Below are positions 25,959 through 34,745 of a stretch of DNA of 64,000 bases, in pieces. Within the stretch, counting starts at the first letter, position 1. Every line of letters begins with the position of its first letter. Origin of the DNA: Roseobacter sp. CCS2 (GTDB taxonomy: Bacteria; Pseudomonadota; Alphaproteobacteria; Rhodobacterales; Rhodobacteraceae). The translations under genes and the position numbers were made by a program. The notes below the pieces were generated by a model, which saw nothing but the letters and a program-made list of their open reading frames with translations, ran no database searches and was not told where the DNA came from. Location of the stretch: the NCBI RefSeq assembly GCF_000169435.1, contig NZ_AAYB01000001.1, positions 682,001 through 746,000 on the forward strand, written 5' to 3'.

Positions 25959-26645
25959 ATGGGACAACTCAAGAAGATTCTACTCGTCGATGATGACGAT
26001 GACCTGCGCGAGGCACTTGGCGAACAATTGCTGATGACCGAAGACTTTGACGTCTTTGAGGCAGACGATGGTGCCAGTGCGATGGTGAAAGCCAAGGAAA
26101 GCCTTTACGATCTGATGATCCTTGATGTGGGCCTGCCCGATACCGACGGTCGCGAACTTTGCCGCCTGATGCGCAAGCAAGGTGTGAAGTGCCCTATCGT
26201 GATGTTGACGGCGCAGGACACTGATGCAGACACGATCTATGGGCTGGATGCCGGTGCCAATGACTATGTGTCTAAGCCATTCAAATTCCCCGTTCTTTTG
26301 GCCCGTATCCGCAGCCAATTGCGCACCCATGAACAGTCTGAAGACGCTGTTTTCCAGCTTGGGCCGTATACGTTTAAGCCTGCCCAAAAGATGCTGGTAA
26401 CAGAGGACGAAAAGAAGGTTCGTTTGACGGAAAAAGAAACGAATATCCTGAAGTTTCTGTACCGCGCAACCGAAGGTGTTGTCGCCCGCGACGTGTTGCT
26501 GCACGAGGTTTGGGGTTATAATGCGGGCGTGACCACGCACACATTGGAGACACATATTTACCGTCTTCGCCAAAAAATTGAACCAGATCCGTCCAATGCG
26601 CGCCTTCTTGTGACCGAATCCGGTGGCTATAGATTGGTGGCGTAG
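25959..26645 (+). CDS. OmpR-family response regulator (CenR-like)
   Basis: A 228-residue two-component regulator. The receiver domain (1-120) has the acidic triad DDDDD, the phospho-acceptor D56 in LMILDVGLPD, Thr in MLTAQ and Lys in YVSKPFKF. The winged-helix DNA-binding domain (about 130-228) has RLTEKETNILKFLYRA and VTTHTLETHIYRLRQKIEP. The sequence closely resembles CenR, the essential cell-envelope regulator of Caulobacter and Rhodobacter, as I remember it, but I cannot align it here, so no symbol is given. There is no kinase next to it; an orphan kinase lies at 58016. GGAGG precedes the ATG and a strong terminator follows. Confidence 0.9.
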   Translation: MGQLKKILLVDDDDDLREALGEQLLMTEDFDVFEADDGASAMVKAKESLYDLMILDVGLPDTDGRELCRLMRKQGVKCPIVMLTAQDTDADTIYGLDAGANDYVSKPFKFPVLLARIRSQLRTHEQSEDAVFQLGPYTFKPAQKMLVTEDEKKVRLTEKETNILKFLYRATEGVVARDVLLHEVWGYNAGVTTHTLETHIYRLRQKIEPDPSNARLLVTESGGYRLVA

Positions 26646-26744
26646 TACTCCTCCCGGTGATTTTGAGCCCTCCCTCTCACGATCACCGGGTTCCCAAGAA
26701 TCCCGCCGGAGATCGGGTTATATCTCCACCTCCCTGTTGGACTT

Positions 26745-26774
26745 GCCCGGACCTTTGTGTCCGGGCTTTTTTTT
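26745..26774 (+). terminator. intrinsic terminator after response regulator
   Basis: An eight-base perfect stem (GCCCGGAC at 26745-26752 pairing with 26759-26766), six-base loop and eight consecutive T residues. It ends the regulator transcript about 100 bases after its stop. It also touches the 3' end of the convergent trkH-like gene. Confidence 0.9.
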
Positions 26775-28119
26775 ACAAAACCAGATCGTTGTCTTCCTCT
26801 TCCTCGCGACTTTCATCATGGGCAGCTAATGCGATCCCGAAGGTTAGAATACCAACGCGCCCTGCGGTCATAAGGACGATAACGACAATCTTGCCGATAT
26901 CGGACAAGTCACCGGTTAACCCCATGCTTAGCCCCACCGTGCCCATCGCTGAAATCACCTCGAACATCACAACCTCAAAGGCCGCATCTGTTTCTGTTAA
27001 CAAAAGCACAAACATCGCGATCAAAAGCAGGGTCATGTAAAAAGCAAGGCCCGCTGTCGCGGCCTGCAACTTGACCAGCGGGACTTCGCGTTTGAAAAAC
27101 CTGATACGGTCACGTCCTTTCAAGGTAGACCGGACAAGCCCGACTAAGGCCGCGAAAGCAGTTGTTTTCAGACCACCGCCGGTTCCTGCCGGTGACGCCC
27201 CGAATATCATCAGGAAATACATGATAATCAGCACCGCCGCACTAAGCGCACCAATGGGATGCGTATTAAAGCCCACAGTCGTGGATGCGGTCATCGCCTG
27301 AAAAAAGGCTGCAAGCCAACGTTCTTCGGCAGGCAAGGTAGCAATCGTCGGTTCAGCCAGCGCCAAAAGGACCGTCCCGATCAGCAAGAACCACAGGGTG
27401 ATACGCACAATGACCTTGGATGTGAAACCAAGATGCCGTGCTTGCCCCGTCAGCGTTCGCCACGTGTCGACAACAATAAGAAAGCCCATCGCGCCCAGCA
27501 GGCTAAGCGTGGCGATGATGATATTCAGCGCGCCATCAGCCCTGAAAGCCTCAAACGATGTTGAAAACAGTGAAAACCCTGCCGTGCAGAAAGCCGAAAC
27601 CGCATGAAAAATGGCCATCCAAACCGGGTTTTCCACGCCCTGCCCTGCAAAAACAAAATAAAGCGCGATTGCGCCCACAGCCTCGACCAAAAGTGTGAAG
27701 ACGATGACCGCCCTGACAAATACGGCAGGGCGCACATCTGATGGTAAATTGAACGCATGTTTGACAGCATGCGTGCGCAGGCCGGACATCTTGTTCTGCA
27801 CGGCAAGGACGGTAAACGACCCGATGGTCATATAGCCTAGGCCGCCAATCTGTATCAGCAAAAGTATGATCAATTCACCCGCAAAGCTGAAGCTGCCCCC
27901 GGGGTCCACCGTGACAAGACCTGTCGTCGACACCGCTGATGTCGCGATAAACAACGCATCAAGCGCGCTGACGACACCCTCTTGGGCGAAAGGCATCGCA
28001 AGCAATGCCCAACCAATGATCATATAACTCAAATAGCCCAGCAAAAGCATCTTTGCTGGCGCCAGACGCAGCAGGCTGGTGCGGGTACGCGCAACAGCTT
28101 GAAGTGCGGATTTGAACAT
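26773..28119 (-). CDS. TrkH/KtrB-family potassium uptake protein
   Basis: A 448-residue integral membrane K+ transporter with multiple hydrophobic helices and P-loop-like selectivity segments (TSAVSTTGLVTVDPG, HAVSAFCTAGFSLFS, MTASTTVGFNTHPIG, VISAMGTVGLSMG), the four repeated filter loops of the superfamily. I chose the ATG at 28119 because CAGGAG lies upstream; the frame also allows 28140. The gating ring subunit (TrkA or KtrA, an NAD-binding protein) is not adjacent, so it must be elsewhere or the channel works differently. It converges on the response-regulator terminator. Confidence 0.87.
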   Translation of the reverse strand: MFKSALQAVARTRTSLLRLAPAKMLLLGYLSYMIIGWALLAMPFAQEGVVSALDALFIATSAVSTTGLVTVDPGGSFSFAGELIILLLIQIGGLGYMTIGSFTVLAVQNKMSGLRTHAVKHAFNLPSDVRPAVFVRAVIVFTLLVEAVGAIALYFVFAGQGVENPVWMAIFHAVSAFCTAGFSLFSTSFEAFRADGALNIIIATLSLLGAMGFLIVVDTWRTLTGQARHLGFTSKVIVRITLWFLLIGTVLLALAEPTIATLPAEERWLAAFFQAMTASTTVGFNTHPIGALSAAVLIIMYFLMIFGASPAGTGGGLKTTAFAALVGLVRSTLKGRDRIRFFKREVPLVKLQAATAGLAFYMTLLLIAMFVLLLTETDAAFEVVMFEVISAMGTVGLSMGLTGDLSDIGKIVVIVLMTAGRVGILTFGIALAAHDESREEEEDNDLVL

Positions 28120-28232
28120 TGGGTGCTCCTGTGACAGCATTGAGTGATCAGTTTGCGAGCTGCAACAGGCCCGGGGCTATTAACAATGACATAGGGCAAC
28201 ACAATTGTGTTGCCCAGATCAAGAGGTTCAAA

Positions 28233-28607
28233 ATGAAAACTGCCAAAGACTTCATGGAAGATGCCAATGCTGTCGTGCCGCGGATAACCGCCGAAGACGC
28301 CGTTGCAAAGTATAATGCCGGCGGCGGGGTCTTTGTGGACGTGCGCGACAGCGGCGCGATTGACAAAACCGGCACGATCAAAGGCGCTCATCGCATCGCC
28401 CGCGGCATGATGGAGTTTGTCGCCGACCCGGCGACCCCCTACCACAACGAGGCGTTGCAAAAAGATGCGGATCTTTATCTTATCTGCGGCGCAGGTGGGC
28501 AGGCCGCACTGGCTGGCAAAACCCTCAGAGAGATGGGTTTTGAAAAGGTCACCAACATCGGTGGTTTCGGCGACTGGAAAGAAGCGGGCGGCCCCACCGA
28601 AGACTAG
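28233..28607 (+). CDS. rhodanese-like domain protein
   Basis: A single-domain sulfurtransferase-like protein (124 aa) starting at ATG 28233 behind AAGAGG. It has GVFVDVRDSGAIDKTG and the active-site loop with the catalytic Cys in LICGAGGQAALAGK, then NIGGFGDWKEAGG. The loop lacks the usual Arg that binds sulfate or thiosulfate, so the sulfur donor is uncertain. Cytosolic. It converges with and overlaps the trans-sulfuration gene by four bases, so a functional link to sulfur amino acid metabolism is possible but not shown. Confidence 0.87.
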   Translation: MKTAKDFMEDANAVVPRITAEDAVAKYNAGGGVFVDVRDSGAIDKTGTIKGAHRIARGMMEFVADPATPYHNEALQKDADLYLICGAGGQAALAGKTLREMGFEKVTNIGGFGDWKEAGGPTED

Positions 28608-29725
28608 GCCAGCGCCTGATCCCAATCAGCGATCAAATCGCCAATATCCTCGATCCCGACAGACACGCGGATCAGGTTTTCAGGAATGCCGGTATGCGGT
28701 TCAATCGTGTGCCGGTGTTCCACCAGACTTTCTACACCGCCAAGGGATGTGGCGCGCAGAAAGAGCTGCAATTTACCAACGACACGCAAAGCGTCGTCTT
28801 TGTCGCCTTTGACCAGCACGGACAGCAGACTGCCATATCCGCCCGTCATTTGGTGCTTTGCTGTTTGATGCCCGTTGTGTGACGGCAGCCCCGGATAAAA
28901 CACATCATCTACCGCCATATGCGCCAGTAAATGTTCTGCCAATGCTTGCGCGTTCTGCGACATGCGTTCCACCCGCAAGGGCAAGGTCCGCATTGCACGT
29001 GTCAGCATCCATGCTTCAAACGGGCCAAGGATGGCGCCCGCCATCTTGCGGTCATCGCGGATCATTCCCCAGATTACAGCATCTTTGGCTTTGGTCGACA
29101 GCACACCTGCCAAAACATCCGAATGTCCGTTGATCCCCTTGGTCGCAGAATGCATCACGATGTCCGCACCGAAATCCAGACAACGCGTCAGGATTGGCGT
29201 TGCGGCGGTCGCGTCCACAACGAGGGTCGCATCGGATGCGTCAGCGATTGACTGAATGTCGACCGTTTTGAGCCACGGGTTCGACGGCGTCTCAATAAAT
29301 ACCAAATCGGCTTTCGTGGTTTTGCAGGTTGCGCGCAGATCATCCGCGTCAACCTCGACCAACGTAATCTCGCGGCGCGCGCAGAAATCCCTGATCCAGG
29401 CGGTTGTGCCCCAATAGATGCCAGATTGCACAATCACGGTGCTGCTGTTCGGCAAGGTGCGGAACACGGCTGCAATTGCCGCCATACCTGAGGGAAACAG
29501 AAACGTCTCCGCGGCCCCTTCCAATTGTCGCAGGACCTCTTCCGCTTGGCGCAAATTGTCTGAATCCGCGCGCGCATAAATATTGTCGGATCGCACCAAC
29601 GCATAATCCGCATCGCGCAAATAGGTGGTTGAAGGCTGCAACGCGGGCACGACGCCGCCTGATTGCGGATCAATGGCACCTGCGGCATGGGCTGCAATAG
29701 TGGCGGGCTTGCTATCTTTGTTCAT
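28604..29725 (-). CDS. trans-sulfuration PLP enzyme (cystathionine beta-lyase/gamma-synthase family)
   Basis: A 373-residue Cys/Met metabolism PLP enzyme. It has the PLP-phosphate-binding segment FLFPSGMAAI, the aromatic-stacking Tyr in VQSGIYWG, the cofactor Asp in LVVDATAATP, and the Schiff-base Lys in MHSATKGINGHSDV. The last is the family's SxTKxxxGHSD motif. Sequence alone does not settle beta-lyase (MetC), gamma-synthase or gamma-lyase activity. It lies 42 bases downstream of serB on the same strand, putting a serine-derived sulfur-transfer enzyme with serine synthesis. No SAM-II riboswitch fits in the gap. Confidence 0.87.
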   Translation of the reverse strand: MNKDSKPATIAAHAAGAIDPQSGGVVPALQPSTTYLRDADYALVRSDNIYARADSDNLRQAEEVLRQLEGAAETFLFPSGMAAIAAVFRTLPNSSTVIVQSGIYWGTTAWIRDFCARREITLVEVDADDLRATCKTTKADLVFIETPSNPWLKTVDIQSIADASDATLVVDATAATPILTRCLDFGADIVMHSATKGINGHSDVLAGVLSTKAKDAVIWGMIRDDRKMAGAILGPFEAWMLTRAMRTLPLRVERMSQNAQALAEHLLAHMAVDDVFYPGLPSHNGHQTAKHQMTGGYGSLLSVLVKGDKDDALRVVGKLQLFLRATSLGGVESLVEHRHTIEPHTGIPENLIRVSVGIEDIGDLIADWDQALA

Positions 29726-29767
29726 AACATCTTGTGCCGTGTGATGGGCACCTGATGCAAGTGACGA

Positions 29768-30643
29768 CTACGTCACAAATTCATCCCGACTGTAGCCCTG
29801 CACATACAAAAGCGCGGTCAGATCACCATGATTGATCCGCACGTCGCAGCGGGCCTGCACGGTCGGTTTGGCGTGAAGTGCCACACCCGTACCGGCCAAT
29901 TCCAGCATACCAAGATCGTTGGCACCATCACCAACGGCCAGCACATCATCTGCTGACAAGCCCAAGCGCGATGTGATGTCTTTCAACGCGTCAACCTTGG
30001 CCGCTTTGCCCAAAATCGGGCGACCGACATCTCCGGTCAGCTTGCCATTGGCGGCGATCAACGTGTTTGCCCGGTTTTCGTCAAACCCAAGGGCGGCTGC
30101 AACGCGCGCGGTAAATGCCGTGAACCCACCTGAAACAAGGGCAGCATAGGCCCCGTGTGCTTTCATCGTGTTCACTAATTCATAGCCGCCCGGCATATGG
30201 CTGATACGTTCATCCAACACCTGTTCGATCATGGCTTCGGGCATACCTTTGAGCAATCCAACACGCTCAATCAGCGCCTCTTCGAAATCCAGCTCGCCAT
30301 TCATTGCCCGCGCTGTGATGTCAGCGACCCGCGCACCAACCCCCGCTTCGGCGGCCAGTTCGTCAATGCATTCCTGCCGGATCATGGTGCTGTCCATATC
30401 GGCCAGCAACATCTTTTTACGGCGTCCTTCAAGCGGCTGGATCACCAGATCAACACAGCCTTTTTGCAGGTCTGCCCAGACATCCCATTGATTGTCTGGT
30501 GCAACCGGAATGGCGAATTCCGCCGCTTCATCGACAGCCAGCCAATTGGCATCCCCGCCGCCCCACGCATTGCGCAGGTTATCGACTAAAGCCGCATCTA
30601 AATTGCGTTCTTTTGGCGTGGTGATCAGTGTGACAACCTGCAT
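29768..30643 (-). CDS. serB: phosphoserine phosphatase
   Basis: Last step of serine synthesis, phosphoserine to serine. The HAD phosphatase motifs are present: the nucleophile in MLLADMDSTMIRQECIDE, motif II Ser/Thr in ALVSGGFTAFTARVA, Lys in AAKVDALKDI, and motif III in AVGDGANDLGML. The 291-residue protein also keeps an N-terminal region of about 75 residues before the catalytic domain, as in other proteobacterial SerB. I start at 30643, where GAGGT precedes the ATG; an upstream ATG four codons earlier lies inside that site. It works with serC and serA at 31173-33949 on the other strand. Confidence 0.94.
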   Translation of the reverse strand: MQVVTLITTPKERNLDAALVDNLRNAWGGGDANWLAVDEAAEFAIPVAPDNQWDVWADLQKGCVDLVIQPLEGRRKKMLLADMDSTMIRQECIDELAAEAGVGARVADITARAMNGELDFEEALIERVGLLKGMPEAMIEQVLDERISHMPGGYELVNTMKAHGAYAALVSGGFTAFTARVAAALGFDENRANTLIAANGKLTGDVGRPILGKAAKVDALKDITSRLGLSADDVLAVGDGANDLGMLELAGTGVALHAKPTVQARCDVRINHGDLTALLYVQGYSRDEFVT

Positions 30644-30701
30644 GGCGGACCTCATTAAGATGATAAAGCAGGTCTACGTCCCATGGATCGCGAACACACC
30701 C

Positions 30702-30941
30702 CTAAAAGTCGAAAAGCTCGCCAAGAAAGCTTTCGCGCTTTTTGCGCGGGCGTTCCTCATAGCGATCATCGCGCCGATCAGGGCGGCGGCTGTCACCACC
30801 ACCAGCACCCATGGAACGCTCAATGATTTTATCCAGCTCACCTCGGTCCAGCCAGACACCGCGGCAGTCGGGGCAGTAATCAATCTCTACGCCGCTACGA
30901 TCCGAGATCACGAGTGTGGCACCGTCAATGGGACATTTCAT
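30702..30941 (-). CDS. small TFIIB-type zinc-ribbon protein
   Basis: A 79-residue protein starting at ATG 30941 behind AAGGAT. It opens with a zinc ribbon, MKCPIDGATLVISDR followed by IDYCPDCRGVWLDRGEL. Only three cysteines are visible (CP, CPDC), so the fourth ligand is probably a conserved Asp or His, as in several zf-TFIIB family members. The tail is Arg/Asp-rich and ends in FLGELFDF, the usual C-terminus of these proteins. Function unknown. It diverges from the serC leader region. Confidence 0.82.
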   Translation of the reverse strand: MKCPIDGATLVISDRSGVEIDYCPDCRGVWLDRGELDKIIERSMGAGGGDSRRPDRRDDRYEERPRKKRESFLGELFDF

Positions 30942-31086
30942 TAGGTTATCCTTCCAAAATTGTGCACTATAAATATGCGCGACGGCCTGCAATTCAATGG
31001 ATGCGGCGGAAGGCCGCGCAGGTTTCCGATTGGCAACATCAATGTCGTAAAAAACGAAACAAGCGCCGGATTTAAACCGCTTTCAG

Positions 31087-31172
31087 TGTTGCGAAGATCC
31101 CAAGACCGATCTATTCGCACAGGTGGGACACCCTTCCCCAACGAAGGGCGCATATCTGTGAGGATACCACTG
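31087..31172 (+). ncRNA. serC leader-type regulatory RNA (candidate)
   Basis: Three stacked hairpins precede serC. The first pairs TGCGAAGATC (31090-31099) with GATC..TTCGCA (31108-31119). The second is a perfect six-base stem CCCTTC/GAAGGG (31131-31136 with 31143-31148). The third is TATC/GATA (31153-31156 with 31163-31166), whose loop contains part of the GAGGAT ribosome binding site. A serC leader motif (Rfam RF00517) is known upstream of alphaproteobacterial serC-serA operons, with a last stem that overlaps the ribosome binding site. Position and layout fit, but I cannot run the covariance model. Confidence 0.55.
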
Positions 31173-32312
31173 ATGGTTATTTCGAAACCGGCAACGCGGC
31201 CGGCTAATCCGCGTTTTTCTTCTGGCCCTTGTGCCAAACCCCCCGTCTGGAAATTGGATGCACTGCGCGATGCCCCTTTGGGCCGTTCGCACCGTGCGGC
31301 TGTTGGCAAGGCAAAACTGGCCGAGGCGATTGATCTGACCCGCGAAATTTTGGGTGTGCCTGCCGACTATCGCATCGGCATTGTGCCTGCCTCTGATACC
31401 GGCGCGTTTGAGATGGCGATGTGGTCGCTTTTGGGTGAACGCCCGGCCCAGATGGTCGCATGGGAAAGCTTTGGCGCGGGTTGGGTCACGGACGTGGTCA
31501 AGCAACTGAAAATCGACGCGGCTGTGCACACGGCTGAGTATGGCGAGATCGTCGATATGGCAGCGTTGAACTATGACAATGACGTTTGCTTTACTTGGAA
31601 TGGCACGACATCCGGCGTGCGGGTCGTATCGGGCGATGTAATCCCCAGCGACCGCGCTGGTCTGACGCTCTGCGATGCAACCTCTGCCGCCTTTGCGCAG
31701 GATCTGCCATGGGACAAGCTGGATGTGACGACCTTTTCTTGGCAGAAAGTCATGGGCGGTGAAGCGGCCCACGGCATGCTGATCTTGTCACCCCGCGCGG
31801 TGGAACGTTTGGAAAACTACACCCCAGGATGGCCGCTGCCGAAAATCTTTCGCCTGACCAAAGGTGGCAAACTGATCGAAGGTATCTTCCGCGGTGAAAC
31901 GATCAACACGCCGTCCATGCTGGCGGTCGAGGATTATCTTGTTGCCCTGAAATGGGGTCGCTCTATCGGCGGTCTGGATGCGCTGATGCACCGGGCGAAC
32001 GCGAATGCGCGTGCGATCTGGAATTTCTGCGCTGATAAACCGTGGATCGCAAACCTTGCGGTTGATCCGGCCACGCGGTCGAACACATCCGTCTGCCTGA
32101 AATTCACCGATGACCGTATCAGCGATGGTGCTGCCTTCGCCAAGGCCGTCGCCAAGCGGCTTGAGGTTGAAGGCATCGCCCTTGATATCGGCGCTTATCG
32201 CGACGCCCCCGCTGGCCTGCGCATCTGGTGTGGTGCCACGGTTGAGACGTCCGACATTGAGGCCATGTTGCCATGGCTGGAATGGGCGTTTGAGGCCGAA
32301 ATCAACGCATAA
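31173..32312 (+). CDS. serC: phosphoserine aminotransferase
   Basis: PLP enzyme converting 3-phosphohydroxypyruvate to phosphoserine. The 379-residue protein starts at ATG 31173 after GAGGAT; the frame is open about 70 codons upstream but that part overlaps the structured leader and looks non-coding. Blocks of the alphaproteobacterial-type SerC are [22 protein letters not shown]-like [35 protein letters not shown], and the cofactor Lys in [16 protein letters not shown]. It is followed 44 bases later by serA, forming the known serC-serA operon. Confidence 0.95.
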   Translation: MVISKPATRPANPRFSSGPCAKPPVWKLDALRDAPLGRSHRAAVGKAKLAEAIDLTREILGVPADYRIGIVPASDTGAFEMAMWSLLGERPAQMVAWESFGAGWVTDVVKQLKIDAAVHTAEYGEIVDMAALNYDNDVCFTWNGTTSGVRVVSGDVIPSDRAGLTLCDATSAAFAQDLPWDKLDVTTFSWQKVMGGEAAHGMLILSPRAVERLENYTPGWPLPKIFRLTKGGKLIEGIFRGETINTPSMLAVEDYLVALKWGRSIGGLDALMHRANANARAIWNFCADKPWIANLAVDPATRSNTSVCLKFTDDRISDGAAFAKAVAKRLEVEGIALDIGAYRDAPAGLRIWCGATVETSDIEAMLPWLEWAFEAEINA

Positions 32313-32356
32313 CGTGGGTTTCACCCACCTGACGATCTTTCAAAAGGAGCGGCAAA

Positions 32357-33949
32357 ATGGCCCCCAAAGTACTTATCTCTGACAAACTCTCACCCGCAGC
32401 CGTGCAGATCTTCAAAGATCGCGGCATCGATGTGGATTTCCAGCCTGACCTTGGCAAAGACAAGGCAAAACTGCTTGAAGTGATTGGGCAATACGACGGG
32501 CTTGCGATCCGGTCCGCGACCAAAGCGACTGAGAAAATCATTGCCGCCGCCGAAAACCTCAAGGTCATTGGCCGTGCGGGGATCGGGGTGGATAACGTCG
32601 ATATCCCCGCTGCCTCCAAGAAGGGGATCATCGTGATGAACACGCCCTTCGGGAATTCAATCACGACCGCAGAACACGCGATTTCCATGATGATGGCGGT
32701 TGCGCGCCAAATCCCAGAAGCAAACGCATCCACCCACGCAGGCAAATGGGAAAAGTCCCGCTTTATGGGTGTGGAACTGACAGGCAAAACGCTGGGTGTG
32801 ATCGGTGCGGGGAATATCGGGTCTATCGTGATCGACCGCGCACAGGGCCTAAAAATGAAAGTTGTGGCTTATGACCCCTTCCTGTCAGAAGAGCGCGCTG
32901 TTGATATCGGCGTTGAGAAGGTGGAGTTGGATGAGCTGTTGGGGCGTGCTGATTTTATCACCATGCACGTGCCGCTGACTGATCAAACAAAGAACATCCT
33001 GTCCGAAGAAAATATCGCTAAGCTGAAGAAAGGCGTGCGCATCGTGAACTGCGCGCGTGGCGGTCTGGTGGATGAGGCGGCCTTGGCAGAGGCGCTGAAA
33101 TCCGGTCACGTTGCAGGCGCGGCATTCGATGTTTTCGCGGTTGAGCCTGCCACCGAAAGCCCGCTGTTCAACTTGCCAAACGTGGTTGTCACGCCACACC
33201 TTGGTGCGGCCACGACCGAGGCGCAGGAAAACGTCGCCTTGCAAGTGGCCGAACAGATGTCGGACTACCTGCTGACAGGTGCGGTGCAGAACGCCCTGAA
33301 CATGCCGTCTGTCACCGCAGAAGAAGCCAAGGTCATGGGCCCCTGGATCAAGCTGACCGGGCATCTGGGCAACTTCACCGGGCAGATGACGGATGAACCG
33401 ATCAAGGCGATCAATATCCTGTTTGACGGCGAAGCCAGCGAGATGAACCTCAAGGCGCTAACAGCAGCGACCATCGCAGGGATCATGACCAAGGCGAACC
33501 CGGATACCAACATGGTGAGCGCCCCGGTGATTGCCAAAGAACGCGGGATCAAAGTCTCAACCACCAAGCAGGACCAATCAGGTGCGTTTGAAGGCTATGT
33601 AAAAGTGACCGTTGTCACCGAAAAGCGCGAACGCTCGGTCGCGGGTACGGTTTTTAGCGATGGCAAACCACGGTTCATCCAGATCAAAGGCATCAATATT
33701 GATGCCGAAATTGGTGAACATATGGTCTACACCACAAACGAAGATCGTCCGGGTGTCATCGGCACCTTGGGCACGACATTGGGGGCCAACAACGTGAATA
33801 TCGCGAACTTTACGCTTGGCAGGTCCGAGGCCAAAGGCGAGGCGATTGCGCTGCTTTATGTTGACGAACCTATTCCAGCGCAAGCGATCGAAGCTTTGGA
33901 AACAACCGGGCTGTTCCAACAGGTCAAGCCGCTGACGTTCAACGTCTGA
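32357..33949 (+). CDS. serA: D-3-phosphoglycerate dehydrogenase
   Basis: First step of serine synthesis, NAD-dependent oxidation of 3-phosphoglycerate. The 530-residue protein has the split substrate-binding domain, the NAD-binding GVIGAGNIGSIV, catalytic Arg in NCARGGLVDE, Glu in the AVEPATESPL loop and His in VVTPHLGAATTEAQ. It then has an intervening ASB-like domain (about 320-450) and a C-terminal ACT domain (about 455-530; VYTTNEDRPGVIGTLG) for serine feedback. The long form is normal for alphaproteobacteria. AAAGGAG precedes the ATG. Together with serC and serB it completes the pathway. Confidence 0.96.
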   Translation: MAPKVLISDKLSPAAVQIFKDRGIDVDFQPDLGKDKAKLLEVIGQYDGLAIRSATKATEKIIAAAENLKVIGRAGIGVDNVDIPAASKKGIIVMNTPFGNSITTAEHAISMMMAVARQIPEANASTHAGKWEKSRFMGVELTGKTLGVIGAGNIGSIVIDRAQGLKMKVVAYDPFLSEERAVDIGVEKVELDELLGRADFITMHVPLTDQTKNILSEENIAKLKKGVRIVNCARGGLVDEAALAEALKSGHVAGAAFDVFAVEPATESPLFNLPNVVVTPHLGAATTEAQENVALQVAEQMSDYLLTGAVQNALNMPSVTAEEAKVMGPWIKLTGHLGNFTGQMTDEPIKAINILFDGEASEMNLKALTAATIAGIMTKANPDTNMVSAPVIAKERGIKVSTTKQDQSGAFEGYVKVTVVTEKRERSVAGTVFSDGKPRFIQIKGINIDAEIGEHMVYTTNEDRPGVIGTLGTTLGANNVNIANFTLGRSEAKGEAIALLYVDEPIPAQAIEALETTGLFQQVKPLTFNV

Positions 33950-33956
33950 CCGGCGC

Positions 33957-34745
33957 ATGAAACCCGTTTACGCGATTGGTGATATTCACGGCCAGAAAGA
34001 GATGCTTGATCAGGCGCTTGCCCTGATCGTTGCAGATGGTGGTCCTGATGCACAAATCGTGTTTTTGGGCGATTACACTGATCGCGGCCCGGACAGCCGG
34101 GCCGTGATCAACACGCTGATTGCAGGTCGGGACGCGGGGCGCGATTGGGTATTCATCAAGGGCAATCACGACCGGTTGTTCACGAACTTCGTAAAGCACG
34201 GGATCGAACATGATACCCATGTAAAGTCAGGCATCAGCTGGCTCAACCCACGACTGGGTGGCAGCATGACGTTAGCATCCTATGGGCTGGAAGGGGTGAT
34301 GCACTTTGCCCACCGCAGCGGCACAGAGCCTGAAGTACTGGACTATTTCGAAGGGCCGACCGGCCAGATTGATAAGGATGCGTTGCAAGCCATGGCACGC
34401 AGTGCCGTTCCAGAAGTGCATGTTGATTTTCTGAAAAACCTGCCACTTTGGTATCAAACGGATGATTTGTTTTTCGTACACGCTGGCCTGCGCCCCGGTC
34501 TGCCGCTTGCCTTTCAGGACCCAGAAGATCTGATCTGGATACGCGAACCTTTTCTGGGCAGTCGCGCGGATTTTGGCAGGCTGGTCGTTCACGGTCATAC
34601 TGCCCTTGACCACCCGCAGCATTTCGGCAACCGCGTCGATCTGGATGGTGGCGCGGGTTATGGCAACCCGCTGATCCCTGCGGTGTTTGAAGGCCGCGAT
34701 TGTTGGCTGCTGACGGATCAGGGGCGCGTGCCGCTTACCCCTTAA
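33957..34745 (+). CDS. PPP-type metallophosphoesterase
   Basis: A 262-residue calcineurin-like phosphoesterase of the bacterial PrpA/ApaH-like branch. Metal-binding motifs are AIGDIHGQ, FLGDYTDRGPDS, IKGNHD and, further on, VVHGHTALDHP. Members act as protein phosphatases or as dinucleoside polyphosphatases, so the substrate cannot be fixed. It starts seven bases after serA and may be the last gene of that operon. Its end overlaps the convergent 641-residue gene by four bases. Confidence 0.87.
   Translation: MKPVYAIGDIHGQKEMLDQALALIVADGGPDAQIVFLGDYTDRGPDSRAVINTLIAGRDAGRDWVFIKGNHDRLFTNFVKHGIEHDTHVKSGISWLNPRLGGSMTLASYGLEGVMHFAHRSGTEPEVLDYFEGPTGQIDKDALQAMARSAVPEVHVDFLKNLPLWYQTDDLFFVHAGLRPGLPLAFQDPEDLIWIREPFLGSRADFGRLVVHGHTALDHPQHFGNRVDLDGGAGYGNPLIPAVFEGRDCWLLTDQGRVPLTP

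Noticed and set aside
29726-29767. SAM-II riboswitch upstream of the trans-sulfuration gene
   Set aside because: The gap to serB is only 42 bases and shows no pseudoknot-like aptamer.
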